Positions 9,245 through 18,036 of a DNA stretch of 64,000 nt are shown here, piece by piece. Within the stretch, counting starts at the first letter, position 1. Each line of letters begins with the position of its first letter. The stretch lies in contig NZ_CP095078.1 of the NCBI RefSeq assembly GCF_022919075.1, positions 4,650,001 to 4,714,000 on the forward strand, given 5' to 3'. The notes beneath the pieces were generated by a model that did no database searches, was not told the origin of the DNA, and saw only the letters and a list, made by a program, of their open reading frames with translations. The DNA is from Nocardioides sp. W7 (GTDB lineage Bacteria; Actinomycetota; Actinomycetes; Propionibacteriales; Nocardioidaceae). The position numbers and the translations under genes are program-made.

Positions 9245-10159
9245 TCAGTACTCGCCGGTCATCACGTTGTGGAGTGGCTCTCCCGCGGCGAACCGGTGCA
9301 GCTGGTCGCGCACCAGCCGGTGGGCCCGCGGCCACATCGCGCTGCTGGCCCCGCCGACGTGCGGGCTGATCAGCAGTCCCGGCGCGTCCCACAGCGGGCT
9401 GTCGGCCGGGAGCGGCTCGGTGTCGGCGACGTCGATCGCCGCGGTCACCGTGCCGGCGTGCAGGGCGGCGACCAGGTCGTCGGTCACCACGACGGCCCCG
9501 CGGGCCACGTTGACCAGCAGCGCACCTTCCTTCATCCGGCCCAGGAAGCCGGCGTCGACCAGGCCCCGGGTGGCCTCGGTGAGCGGGACGATGAGGATCA
9601 CGACGTCGGCGTCCGGGAGCAGAACGGGCAGGTCCTCGATGGGGTGTACGCCGTCGCGGGCGGTGCGCGCGACGCGGACCACCTCGGTCTCGAACGGCAG
9701 GAGGCGGGCCTCGATCGCCTCGCCGATGGCGCCGTACCCGACGAGCAGAACGCGCTTGTCGGCAAGCGCCGGACGCCAGCCTCCCCGCCACTCGCGGCGC
9801 CCCTGCTGGCGGACGAAGTCGGGGATGCCGCGCAGGCTCGCCAGGGTGAGCGCGAGGGTCAGCTCGGCGGTCGAGGTGTCGTGGATGCCGCGGCCGTTGC
9901 AGAGCGTCACGTCCGCGGGCACCCGGCTGCGCACGTTGTCGACTCCGGCGGACAGCGTCTGGACGACCCGCAGGCTCGACATCCGCGGCAGCACGTCCCC
10001 GACGGCGGGACCCATCTGGTACGGCGTGACGTAGAAGCCCACCTCGCCGACGGAGTCCGGCACGCTCTCGGTCGGGTCGACCACCTCGTAGCGCAACCCG
10101 GTCGGCGGGTCACCCAGGAGCTCGGGGTCGAACGGCAGCCAGACGAGGGGTTCGCTCAC
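9245..10159 (-). CDS. D-isomer-specific 2-hydroxyacid dehydrogenase
   Basis: A 304-aa NAD(P)-dependent dehydrogenase. The Rossmann motif is VLLVGYGAIGEAIE. The catalytic residues are Arg in NVARGAVV, Glu in DTEPLP and His in SPHVGGAS, followed by the W of AMW. It is shorter than SerA and has no ACT domain, so it belongs to the short GhrA/HPPR-like 2-ketoacid reductases rather than phosphoglycerate dehydrogenases. The start is GTG. A palindromic repeat lies between its start and the end of dgt. Confidence 0.85.
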   Translation of the reverse strand: MSEPLVWLPFDPELLGDPPTGLRYEVVDPTESVPDSVGEVGFYVTPYQMGPAVGDVLPRMSSLRVVQTLSAGVDNVRSRVPADVTLCNGRGIHDTSTAELTLALTLASLRGIPDFVRQQGRREWRGGWRPALADKRVLLVGYGAIGEAIEARLLPFETEVVRVARTARDGVHPIEDLPVLLPDADVVILIVPLTEATRGLVDAGFLGRMKEGALLVNVARGAVVVTDDLVAALHAGTVTAAIDVADTEPLPADSPLWDAPGLLISPHVGGASSAMWPRAHRLVRDQLHRFAAGEPLHNVMTGEY

Positions 10160-10183
10160 GGAATCGACCCTAGGCGGAACCCC

Positions 10184-10236
10184 GCCGAGTCAGCAGCAGT
10201 GGTGGGCCGAGTCAGCACTACTGGTGCTGACTCGGC
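10184..10236. repeat. three-arm palindromic repeat, copy 1
   Basis: A 53-bp element with two direct copies of GCCGAGTCAGCA (10184-10195, 10206-10217) and one inverted copy (10225-10236). The last two form a 13-bp stem with a 5-nt loop (TACTG). The same architecture in the opposite orientation occurs at 27936-27988. It sits between dgt and the dehydrogenase and could act as a terminator. Confidence 0.85.
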
Positions 10237-10254
10237 GACCAAACGGGACCGGCG

Positions 10255-11502
10255 TCAGGCGCCGGGGACGGTGAGGCGCGCGTGCCAGGAGACCGCGCTC
10301 GCGTCGGTCAGCGAGGCGACCTGGTCGATCACCACCCGCAGCCGGGCCGAGTCGTCGGCAGCGGCGTGCCAGTCGTCGGCGAGCGGCCGCTGGAGCGCGT
10401 CGGGCCCGCGCCGGAGCAGCTCGGCGACCAGCTCGTGCAGCAGCTCGCGCTGCCGCACCATCAGCGCCAGCCGGTCCTCGGCCTGCATGACGTAGTGCGC
10501 CGCGATCCCCTTGAGCACCGCGATCTCCAGCCGGGTGCGGTCGGGGACCACCAGGTCCGCGGCGTAGCGCATGAACGGGCCCTCTCCGGCGGCGAAGGTG
10601 GCGTGCTGCACAGCGCCGCAGAAGCGGCCGATCAGGTCGCTGGTGAGGTTCTTCAGCGCGGCCTGGCCGCGCCGCGACCGGTCGTACGGCGTCGTCGGCC
10701 AGCTGCCCTGCGTGCGCAGGCCGGCCAGTACGTCGTCGAGGTCGGCGTCGGAGGCGTCCGGGAGGTACCACTCCCGCACCGTCTGCCACACCGCCGGCGG
10801 GTCGAGCCGGGTGAGGTCGACCCGGTCGGCCACGATGCCGTCCTCGACGTCGTGGACGGAGTAGGCGACGTCGTCGGCGAGGTCCATCACCTGCGCCTCC
10901 AGACACTGCCGGGTGCCCGGCGGTGCGGCCGACCGCAGCCAGGCGAACACGGGGAGGTCGTCGGCGTACACGCCGAACTTGCCGGACTCCGCGGGCGCCT
11001 CGGCACGGGTCCAGGGGTACTTCGTGCAGGCGTCCAGCGTGGCGCGCGTGAGGTTGAGCCCCACCGAGTGCCCGTCGGCGTGGAAGGTCTTCGCCTCCAG
11101 CCGGGTCAGCAGCCGCAGCGTCTGCGCGTTGCCCTCGAACCCGCCGCACTCCTCGGCCAGCGCCGCCAACGCGCGCTCGCCGTTGTGCCCGAAGGGCGGG
11201 TGCCCGAGGTCGTGGGCCAGCGCGGCGGTCTCGGCGATGTCCGGCTGGCTGCCGAGGGCCCGCGACAGGTCCCGGGCGACCTGGGCCACCTCCAGGCTGT
11301 GGGTCAGCCGGTTGCGGACGAAGTCATCGGCCTGCGGGTCGACCACCTGGGTCTTGGCGGCCAGCCGCCGCGACGCCGCCGCGTGTACGACGCGGGCCCG
11401 GTCCCGCTCGAACGGGGTGCGGATCGGCGCGTCCACTCGCTTCGGTGGCTCGGCGACCAGCCGCTCGCGGGCGGCGTCGTCGTACAGCTCCTGGGCGTCC
11501 AT
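10255..11502 (-). CDS. dgt: deoxyguanosinetriphosphate triphosphohydrolase
   Basis: A 415-aa HD-domain dNTPase that cleaves dGTP to deoxyguanosine and tripolyphosphate, controlling dNTP pools. The metal-binding His68 is in RLTHSLEVA, the HD pair His97-Asp98 in LAHDLGHPPFGHNGE, and the later Asp in VMDLADDVAYSVHDVEDG. The C-terminal dGTPase-associated region is present. I take the ATG at 11502 (MDAQELYDDA) because residues further upstream show no family similarity and this start abuts a conserved N-terminus. It is usually encoded beside dnaG in actinobacteria, as here. Confidence 0.93.
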   Translation of the reverse strand: MDAQELYDDAARERLVAEPPKRVDAPIRTPFERDRARVVHAAASRRLAAKTQVVDPQADDFVRNRLTHSLEVAQVARDLSRALGSQPDIAETAALAHDLGHPPFGHNGERALAALAEECGGFEGNAQTLRLLTRLEAKTFHADGHSVGLNLTRATLDACTKYPWTRAEAPAESGKFGVYADDLPVFAWLRSAAPPGTRQCLEAQVMDLADDVAYSVHDVEDGIVADRVDLTRLDPPAVWQTVREWYLPDASDADLDDVLAGLRTQGSWPTTPYDRSRRGQAALKNLTSDLIGRFCGAVQHATFAAGEGPFMRYAADLVVPDRTRLEIAVLKGIAAHYVMQAEDRLALMVRQRELLHELVAELLRRGPDALQRPLADDWHAAADDSARLRVVIDQVASLTDASAVSWHARLTVPGA

Positions 11503-11572
11503 CGAGGGCGACCTTAGCCAGGACCGCGGACGGGCCGCCCGTCGGCGGGGGATCCGACGAGGATCGGTCTCC

Positions 11573-11617
11573 GAACTGCGAAGGCCCCACTCGACGTGGC
11601 CCCGCTGATCGCAGTTC
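11573..11617. other. intergenic hairpin in the dgt/sigma-factor divergent region
   Basis: A 9-bp perfect stem (GAACTGCGA with TCGCAGTTC) encloses a 27-nt GC-rich interior that can fold a further short CCAC/GTGG stem. It lies about 70 bp upstream of dgt and 78 bp upstream of the sigma-factor start. No T-tract is present. Its function is unknown. Confidence 0.4.
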
Positions 11618-11694
11618 CCCGTCCTCGCCACTCAACCTGGGTGGAGGTTGCTGCGTAAGGATCAGTGAGACAACGGATCGGCGGGGAGGTGACC

Positions 11695-12213
11695 GTGGGG
11701 CGAGGGCAGCGGAGTCGAGAGATCGACGTGGACTTCGAGCAGTTCGTCGTGTCGGCGTGGCCCCGCCTCCGTCGGGCGGCGTACCTGCTCTGCTTCGACG
11801 CCCACGAGGCCGACGACCTGGTGCAGACCGCGCTGGCCTCGACGTACGCGCGCTGGCGCAGCGTGCGCCAGGCGGAGGCCTACTCGTACGTGCGTCGGGC
11901 CGTGATCAACGCGTATCTGGACAGCCTGCGCAGACGCCGCCCGGTGCCGGTCGAGCACGACCCGGACCGCCCGGTCCTGGCTGACCACTCGGTCGAGGAA
12001 CGAAGTGAGCTCACCGAGCTGCTCGCACCGCTGTCTCCTCGCGAACGCACGATCATCGTGTGGCGCTACTACTTCGACGCTCCCGAAGCCGAGGTCGCCG
12101 AGCGGCTCGGCATCTCGACGGGCACGGTGAAGAGCACTGCGTCACGGGCGCTGGCCCGTGCGCGTTCGGCTGCCACCGTCCAGACCACTGCTACCGAAGG
12201 AGAGAGCCGATGA
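11695..12213 (+). CDS. SigE-family ECF-type RNA polymerase sigma factor
   Basis: A 172-aa sigma-70 family protein with only regions 2 and 4. Region 2 is FEQFVVSAWPRLRRAAYLLC followed by DDLVQTALASTYARW. Region 4 is PRERTIIVWRYYFD with the helix-turn-helix EVAERLGISTGTVKSTASRAL. This pattern matches the actinobacterial SigE (TIGR02983) class. I take GTG 11695 because GGGGAGG sits 5 nt upstream; GTG at 11665 or 11689 would lengthen it. It is translationally coupled (ATGA) to the following membrane protein, which may be its regulator. Confidence 0.88.
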   Translation: MGRGQRSREIDVDFEQFVVSAWPRLRRAAYLLCFDAHEADDLVQTALASTYARWRSVRQAEAYSYVRRAVINAYLDSLRRRRPVPVEHDPDRPVLADHSVEERSELTELLAPLSPRERTIIVWRYYFDAPEAEVAERLGISTGTVKSTASRALARARSAATVQTTATEGESR

Positions 12214-13154
12214 TCGACCACGACACGCTCGAGCTGCGCAGGATGGTCGAGACCGACCCGGGCTCTGCCAACAAGCCGGATCTGCCGGCGCTGATCAGGT
12301 CGGGCCGGCGGATCCAGGCCCGCCGCCGCGTCCTCGGAGGCGGCCTCGCGCTCGGTGCTGCCGCGGTGGTCACCGTGCCGTTGCTCGCCCTGACCGGCGG
12401 CCCTGCCGATGGTCCCGCCGAAGGCCCGGTCACCGGCACCGATCACGCGCAGGACGTGGCCCCCTCCTCCGCTCCCACGTCCGCCCCGGCGCAGGGCACC
12501 ACCGCCGAACCCGAGTGCGGCGTCCTGTCGTGCGTGGAACCGGACGGGAAGGTGGTGGAGACCGGGAGGTTGATCGACGAGCTGCCGGTCCACACCCTGC
12601 CGAGCGGCGCCGAGGAGATCCTCTACGTCGCCCAGACCGAGGATGTCGGTGACCCGGCGGGCCGAACGATCGAGGTGCTGTCAGCCGGCTACCGAGACGA
12701 CGGGAAGATCGTCCGCACGGTCTGGGCGCTCCATCCCGTGGCCGGCAACACCGAGGCCCCTCGGTTCTGGTCCAACCCCGGGCATGCCAACGGCCGCCCC
12801 GGCGACAGCGACCACTACGTCGTCCTGGGGTACGTCAAGGGCAGCCCCGCGGAGATCACCTGGTCGACACCCGACGGCGACTCCGGCCCGGTCGCCGGAC
12901 TCCTGCGCCTCGACGGCTACACGGCGTTCTACCTGACCCGGCCGATGCCCGCCGACTACGTCGCGCCGCCGCGGGTGACCCGGAACCCGGACGGCTCGTA
13001 CACCGTCGAGACCGACGAGGGCCCCCGGACCGTCCGCTCCGGCGAGTCCTTCGATCGCGGCCTCCTGATCGGCGACGAGTTCGCGCCCGACCTCACCGTC
13101 CACACCTCCGACGGCTGGTCCTGCACGCTGCAGGAGTGCGGCACGAGCGGCTAG
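12210..13154 (+). CDS. single-pass membrane protein coupled to the SigE-family sigma factor
   Basis: A 314-aa protein whose ATG overlaps the stop of the sigma gene. A 36-residue cytoplasmic part (MIDHDTLELRRMVETDPGS...) is followed by one membrane helix (GGGLALGAAAVVTVPLLAL), a Pro/Ala/Thr linker and an extracellular domain of about 210 residues with two Cys pairs (CGVLSC; CTLQEC). Topology and coupling fit an anti-sigma or sensor protein, but I see no zinc-binding HxxxCxxC motif of ZAS anti-sigma factors, so this role is only inferred. Confidence 0.75.
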   Translation: MIDHDTLELRRMVETDPGSANKPDLPALIRSGRRIQARRRVLGGGLALGAAAVVTVPLLALTGGPADGPAEGPVTGTDHAQDVAPSSAPTSAPAQGTTAEPECGVLSCVEPDGKVVETGRLIDELPVHTLPSGAEEILYVAQTEDVGDPAGRTIEVLSAGYRDDGKIVRTVWALHPVAGNTEAPRFWSNPGHANGRPGDSDHYVVLGYVKGSPAEITWSTPDGDSGPVAGLLRLDGYTAFYLTRPMPADYVAPPRVTRNPDGSYTVETDEGPRTVRSGESFDRGLLIGDEFAPDLTVHTSDGWSCTLQECGTSG

Positions 13155-13278
13155 CGACTCCGCCGCCTGCCCTGGCGTCTGCCGTGGCCCGAGACGTCTA
13201 CCAAACGGGTCACCGGACACCCAGGTCGCATGACGTCCCGACGAACGTCATCGACCCGACCGCCCGGACGGGCCCGGG

Positions 13279-14130
13279 TCAGTACGTCGTGACGTGCACG
13301 TGGTCGTAGTGGTTGGCGGTGGTGGAGCCGCGGTCGGACATGCCGCGCCACCCCTCGCCGGACCGCTCGACCGACCAGATCTTCTGGGAGTAGATGAGGT
13401 AGCTGACGCCGAGGTCGCTGTAGTGGTCGCGGACGAACTCCGCGACCTGCCAGCCGCGTCCACCGCTGACCATGATGTCGACCGCGAGGCCCTGGGAGTG
13501 CTCGCCGTCGCCGCGGAAGGTGCCGTACGTCGAGATGTCCGGGAACGCCGCGCAGACCGCTTCGTGCACCTTGACGATGTTGGGGCTGACCCCGGACGCC
13601 ACGGAGGTGCCGTTCGTGCAGTCGCCGCCCAGGGCGAACGGCTTCTCCTCGGAGAGGAAGCCGTCGGTGACCCAGCGCGCGGCGCCGTCGACGACGATCT
13701 CGACCCGACCGTCCAGGGACCGGCCGGTCACGAGCACCTTCTCGCCGGGCTCGAGCTCCCCGACCTGGCGGGCGTCCTCGCCGGGCTCGTTCCACAGGTT
13801 GAGGGCCTCGCTGGTCCACAGCTTGGTGTCCGCCTTGCGGACGGCCAGCCGGGTGGCAGCCGGGGCGGTCACCCGCTCCTGCTTGGACAGCGGCTCGATC
13901 GTCGACCGGGCGGAGCTGCGGGAGATCACCTGCTGGCGCGGTGGTACGGCGGCGGAGAGCCCGGCCGAGGCACTGTCTGCGGCGATCAGGTCTCGGGTCG
14001 CGGGATCACTGGCGAAGACGCCGAGGGTCACCACGGAGGCGGTCGCCAGGACGGCGAGCGGGCCGGCGACAAGCGCGGCACGGGGCAAGCGGCGGGCATT
14101 GGTCTCCCGCTTGTGGCGATGTACTGCCAC
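13279..14130 (-). CDS. exported SH3-like / M15-type peptidase-like protein
   Basis: A 283-aa secreted or anchored protein. A signal/anchor helix (about residues 18-40: ALVAGPLAVLATASVVTLGV) is followed by a region with an SH3-like repeat (ALNLWNEPGEDARQVGELEPGEKVLVTG, about 108-150). The C-terminal domain has HSQGLAVDIMV, a long hydrophobic helix and ANHYDHVHVTTY at the end. The HxxxxxxD ... HxH pattern matches the zinc sites of D-Ala-D-Ala carboxypeptidase-like M15/VanY and related ARB_07466-type domains, suggesting peptidoglycan remodelling. Cys pairs (CTNGTS...VCAAF) probably form a disulfide. The peptide cleaved is unknown. Confidence 0.75.
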   Translation of the reverse strand: MAVHRHKRETNARRLPRAALVAGPLAVLATASVVTLGVFASDPATRDLIAADSASAGLSAAVPPRQQVISRSSARSTIEPLSKQERVTAPAATRLAVRKADTKLWTSEALNLWNEPGEDARQVGELEPGEKVLVTGRSLDGRVEIVVDGAARWVTDGFLSEEKPFALGGDCTNGTSVASGVSPNIVKVHEAVCAAFPDISTYGTFRGDGEHSQGLAVDIMVSGGRGWQVAEFVRDHYSDLGVSYLIYSQKIWSVERSGEGWRGMSDRGSTTANHYDHVHVTTY

Positions 14131-14164
14131 AGCGTCGATCCTTTGCTGTTGCTGACAGGGGACG

Positions 14165-14192
14165 GCCGGATCCGAAGAGTGACGGGTCCGGC
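14165..14192 (-). promoter_or_regulatory. stem-loop in the 5' region of the exported peptidase-like gene
   Basis: The transcribed strand can form a 9-bp stem (GCCGGACCC with GGATCCGGC, one G-T pair) with a 10-nt loop, 34 nt upstream of the gene start. It may be part of an untranslated leader. I could not match it to a known riboswitch class. Confidence 0.3.
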
Positions 14193-14244
14193 TCGGTTGA
14201 CGACTAAACCACAGGCCCGGTCAGGTATCCCAAAGACGGCCCGG

Positions 14245-14264
14245 AAAACTCGGGTGTTCCGAGT
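14245..14264 (-). terminator. Rho-independent terminator after dus
   Basis: On the minus strand, 10 nt after the dus stop, ACTCGG-AACAC-CCGAGT forms a 6-bp stem followed by TTTT. An overlapping alternative pairing (CGGGTG with CACCCG) is also possible. It is the clearest T-tailed terminator in the window. Confidence 0.65.
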
Positions 14265-14274
14265 CACCCGCGAC

Positions 14275-15411
14275 TCAGCCCCCGGTGGTCTCCCCGGCTT
14301 CCTCCTGCACGTGCTGGCCCGTCCCGTCGGTGTCGTCGAGCCAGCCCTCAGGCAGGGCGACCCGCGAGCGCGGCGAGCCCTGGCGACCGCGTGGCGTGCC
14401 CAGCGCGGACAGCGGGAACGGCTCGTTCGGGTCGAGGTCGGCGAGCAGTACGTCGAGGCTCGCGAGCGACTCGACCAGGCCGAGCGAGCGGCGCAGGTCG
14501 CCGCCCGCGGCGAAGCCCTTGAGGTACCACGACACGTGCTTGCGGAACTCCTTGCACCCGCGCTCCTCCCCCATGTGCTGGCAGAGCAGCTCGGCGTGCC
14601 GGCGCATCATCGCGATCACCTCGCCCAGCGTCGGGAGGGTCGCCACCTGCTGCCCCCCGAACGCGGCGGCCAGGTCGCGGAAGAGCCACGGCCGGCCGAG
14701 ACAGCCGCGTCCCACGACCACGCCCGCCGCACCGGTCTGCTCGACCATCCGGAGCGCGTCGGCCGCCTCCCACACGTCGCCGTTGCCGAGGACCGGGATG
14801 TCGACGTGGGCGACCAGCGCCGAGATCGCGTCCCAGTCCGCCGCACCGGAGTAGGCCTGCGAGACGGTCCGTCCGTGCAGCGCGATGGCGGCACAGCCGG
14901 TCTCCTGCGCGATCCGGCCGGCGTCGAGGTAGGTCAGGTGGTCGTCGTCGATGCCCTTGCGGGTCTTCATCGTCACCGGGACGTCGTACGGCGTGGCCGC
15001 GGCGACCGCGTGCTCGAGGATCTCGCCGAGCAGCCCGCGCTTCCACGGCAGCGCGCCGCCGCCACCCTTGCGGGTCACCTTGGGGACCGGGCAGCCGAAG
15101 TTCAGGTCGATGTGGGCGACGCCGTACTCGGCACAGAGGATCTCGGCCGCCTTGCCGACGTAGACCGGGTCGGTGCCGTAGAGCTGCACCGAACGGACCG
15201 TCTCCAGCTCGTCGAAGACGAGCATGTCCTTGGTGTGCTGGTCGCCCTCCACCAGTCCGCGGCTGGTGATCATCTCGCAGACGTAGAGGCCGGCGCCCTG
15301 CTCGGCGCAGAGCCGGCGGTAGGCCGCGTTGGTGATGCCCGCCATCGGGGCGAGCACCACGGGGGTGTCGACGCGCAGCGACCCGAGGGTCAGCGAGGTG
15401 GGCGGGGGCAC
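14275..15411 (-). CDS. dus: tRNA-dihydrouridine synthase (DusB-like)
   Basis: A 378-aa FMN-dependent TIM-barrel enzyme that reduces uridines in tRNA D-loops. It starts from a GTG and shows VVLAPMAGITNAAYRRL, the FMN contact VQLYGTDP, the catalytic Cys in DLNFGCPVPKVTRKGGGG, the HGRTVSQAYSG loop and the GNGDV...GVVVGRGCLGRPWLF phosphate-binding end, then a helical C-terminal recognition domain. The last 35 residues are a charged, low-complexity tail. It sits downstream of the lipoprotein and glyS genes on the same strand. Confidence 0.94.
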   Translation of the reverse strand: MPPPTSLTLGSLRVDTPVVLAPMAGITNAAYRRLCAEQGAGLYVCEMITSRGLVEGDQHTKDMLVFDELETVRSVQLYGTDPVYVGKAAEILCAEYGVAHIDLNFGCPVPKVTRKGGGGALPWKRGLLGEILEHAVAAATPYDVPVTMKTRKGIDDDHLTYLDAGRIAQETGCAAIALHGRTVSQAYSGAADWDAISALVAHVDIPVLGNGDVWEAADALRMVEQTGAAGVVVGRGCLGRPWLFRDLAAAFGGQQVATLPTLGEVIAMMRRHAELLCQHMGEERGCKEFRKHVSWYLKGFAAGGDLRRSLGLVESLASLDVLLADLDPNEPFPLSALGTPRGRQGSPRSRVALPEGWLDDTDGTGQHVQEEAGETTGG

Positions 15412-15448
15412 GGGCCCATTCTCCCGTCGGGGGCGGTCCCCGACGAAA

Positions 15449-16153
15449 TCAGGACCCCGGCTTCTCGTCCTTCTTCTTCTTGCTGGCGCGCACCGGCTCC
15501 GGGCGGGTCAGCTCGCCGGTCCAGGTGATCGGGTTGACGTCCTGGGTGGGGCGGAAGCTGACGGCGGTCAGCCCGCCCCGGTCCGGCACCAGGTAGACGA
15601 GGCAGAACTCCGCGCTCGCCCCCGGCGCGAACGGCTCCGGGAAGTCCGTGCTCGGGCACGTGGTGAAGGAGCTGCCGAACCCGGAGTAGTCGACCAGCCG
15701 GTTCTCGCCGTCGACGACGTACAGCGGGACCCGCCGACCACCGAGATCCGTCTCGCCGGTGTTGGTGATCGTCGCCCGGACGAAGTACGGCCGGGTCTGC
15801 TTGGTCGCCTCGTCGATCCGCCACCCGGCGAAGGACCGCGTGAACGACGTCTTCTCCAGCCGGTCCACCCGCACGTCGATCACGCCGACGCTGCCCTGGC
15901 GCGGCTCCCAGGCCAGCGTCGCGGTGTCGCCCACCGCCAGCTCGCTGCCCTGCTCGGTGAGCTCGACGCCGTCCGGGACGGGCAGGGAGCTCGCCGAGGC
16001 GGACGCGGACGTCGAGGCGTCCGACGAGTCCTTCTCCGACCCGCTGTCGGAGTCGCCGGAGCAGCCCGTCAGCAGGACGGCACCGAGGACGGTGCCCAGG
16101 AGCGCGGAGACGAGGCCGGTGGTGGCGCGGTTCAGCATCCAGTCATTGTGCAT
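15449..16153 (-). CDS. lipoprotein, unknown function
   Basis: A 234-aa lipoprotein. The signal helix TTGLVSALLGTVLGAVLLTGC ends at a lipobox (LLTGC). A Ser/Asp/Ala linker (SGDSDSGSEKDSSDASTSAS) follows, then a beta-rich domain of about 170 residues resembling DUF4352-type immunoglobulin-like modules (YFVRATITNTGETDLGGRRVPLYVVDG). The tail is lysine-rich (ASKKKKDEKPGS). ATG at 16153 or 16138 are both possible starts. It begins 8 nt after the glyS stop, so the two may be co-transcribed. Confidence 0.75.
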   Translation of the reverse strand: MHNDWMLNRATTGLVSALLGTVLGAVLLTGCSGDSDSGSEKDSSDASTSASASASSLPVPDGVELTEQGSELAVGDTATLAWEPRQGSVGVIDVRVDRLEKTSFTRSFAGWRIDEATKQTRPYFVRATITNTGETDLGGRRVPLYVVDGENRLVDYSGFGSSFTTCPSTDFPEPFAPGASAEFCLVYLVPDRGGLTAVSFRPTQDVNPITWTGELTRPEPVRASKKKKDEKPGS

Positions 16154-16161
16154 GGCAGGAC

Positions 16162-17559
<1,398 letters not shown>

Positions 17560-17622
17560 GGGGTTCAGCTCCTGTGCTGGTGGTCGGTCGGCTGGCTGCC
17601 GGCCTCTTTCAGGGACGAACGA

Positions 17623-17943
17623 TCAGCCTAGCGACCGGGACGCCTGGACATTGAGGTCGGTACCGGGCTCCACGGGCTCGTAGGCGCTCGGCTCGTCGAG
17701 AGCCCGGCCGAGCAGGGGTACGGCGTACAGCTTCACGTCGTACGACGACAGCGCGCGGCGGTAGGCGCCCACGTGCTCCCAGGTCGTGGTCAGCACCCAC
17801 AGGGCCGGCTCGTCGAGGTTGCGCCCGATGGTGCCGTTCAGGTAGCCGGGGCGGTCCGCGAGCGTCGCCCGGGCGGTCTCGAGGTCGGCCCGGAAGGACG
17901 CCGCCTCGCTCTCGGGCACGCGGAACCTGTTCACGACCAGCAC
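17623..17943 (-). CDS. ABM-domain (antibiotic biosynthesis monooxygenase-like) protein
   Basis: A 106-aa protein of the dimeric alpha-beta barrel ABM type. It begins MLVVNRFRVPESEAASFRADLETARATL and contains RPGYLNGTIGRNLDEPALWVLTTTWE, the usual strand-helix-strand pattern. Members include small monooxygenases, haem-degrading enzymes and many of unknown role. It is divergent from the zinc-uptake operon, and its start is 57 bp from the first Zur-type box, so zinc control is possible but not shown. Confidence 0.7.
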   Translation of the reverse strand: MLVVNRFRVPESEAASFRADLETARATLADRPGYLNGTIGRNLDEPALWVLTTTWEHVGAYRRALSSYDVKLYAVPLLGRALDEPSAYEPVEPGTDLNVQASRSLG

Positions 17944-17998
17944 CGCGCCAGCCTAGTGGTCACCGCCGGAACTAGCGATCCCCGAGCCGGCACTCAGT

Positions 17999-18036
17999 TT
18001 GACAACGATTCTCAATACTTGTGAGAATCGTTCTCA
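17999..18036 (+). promoter_or_regulatory. znuA promoter with two Zur-type operators
   Basis: Two 15-bp inverted repeats of the Zur/Fur 7-1-7 type stand side by side: TGACAACGATTCTCA (18000-18014) and TGAGAATCGTTCTCA (18022-18036), 22 bp centre to centre, about two helical turns. A perfect -35 TTGACA (17999-18004) and a -10-like GAGAAT (18023-18028, 18-bp spacer) overlap them, placing the transcript start at about the ATG at 18036, so the mRNA may be leaderless. The zur gene is the last gene of the operon. Confidence 0.8.

Noticed and set aside
11573..11617. Small RNA gene in the dgt/sigma divergent region
   Set aside because: Only a 9-bp stem with no T-tract, and no promoter pattern was clear. 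Kept as a low-confidence hairpin.
14131..14274. c-di-AMP (ydaO) riboswitch in the leader of the exported peptidase-like gene
   Set aside because: Stem-loops are present and cell-wall genes often carry this switch in actinobacteria, but I could not find the conserved core segments, so only a generic stem-loop is annotated.
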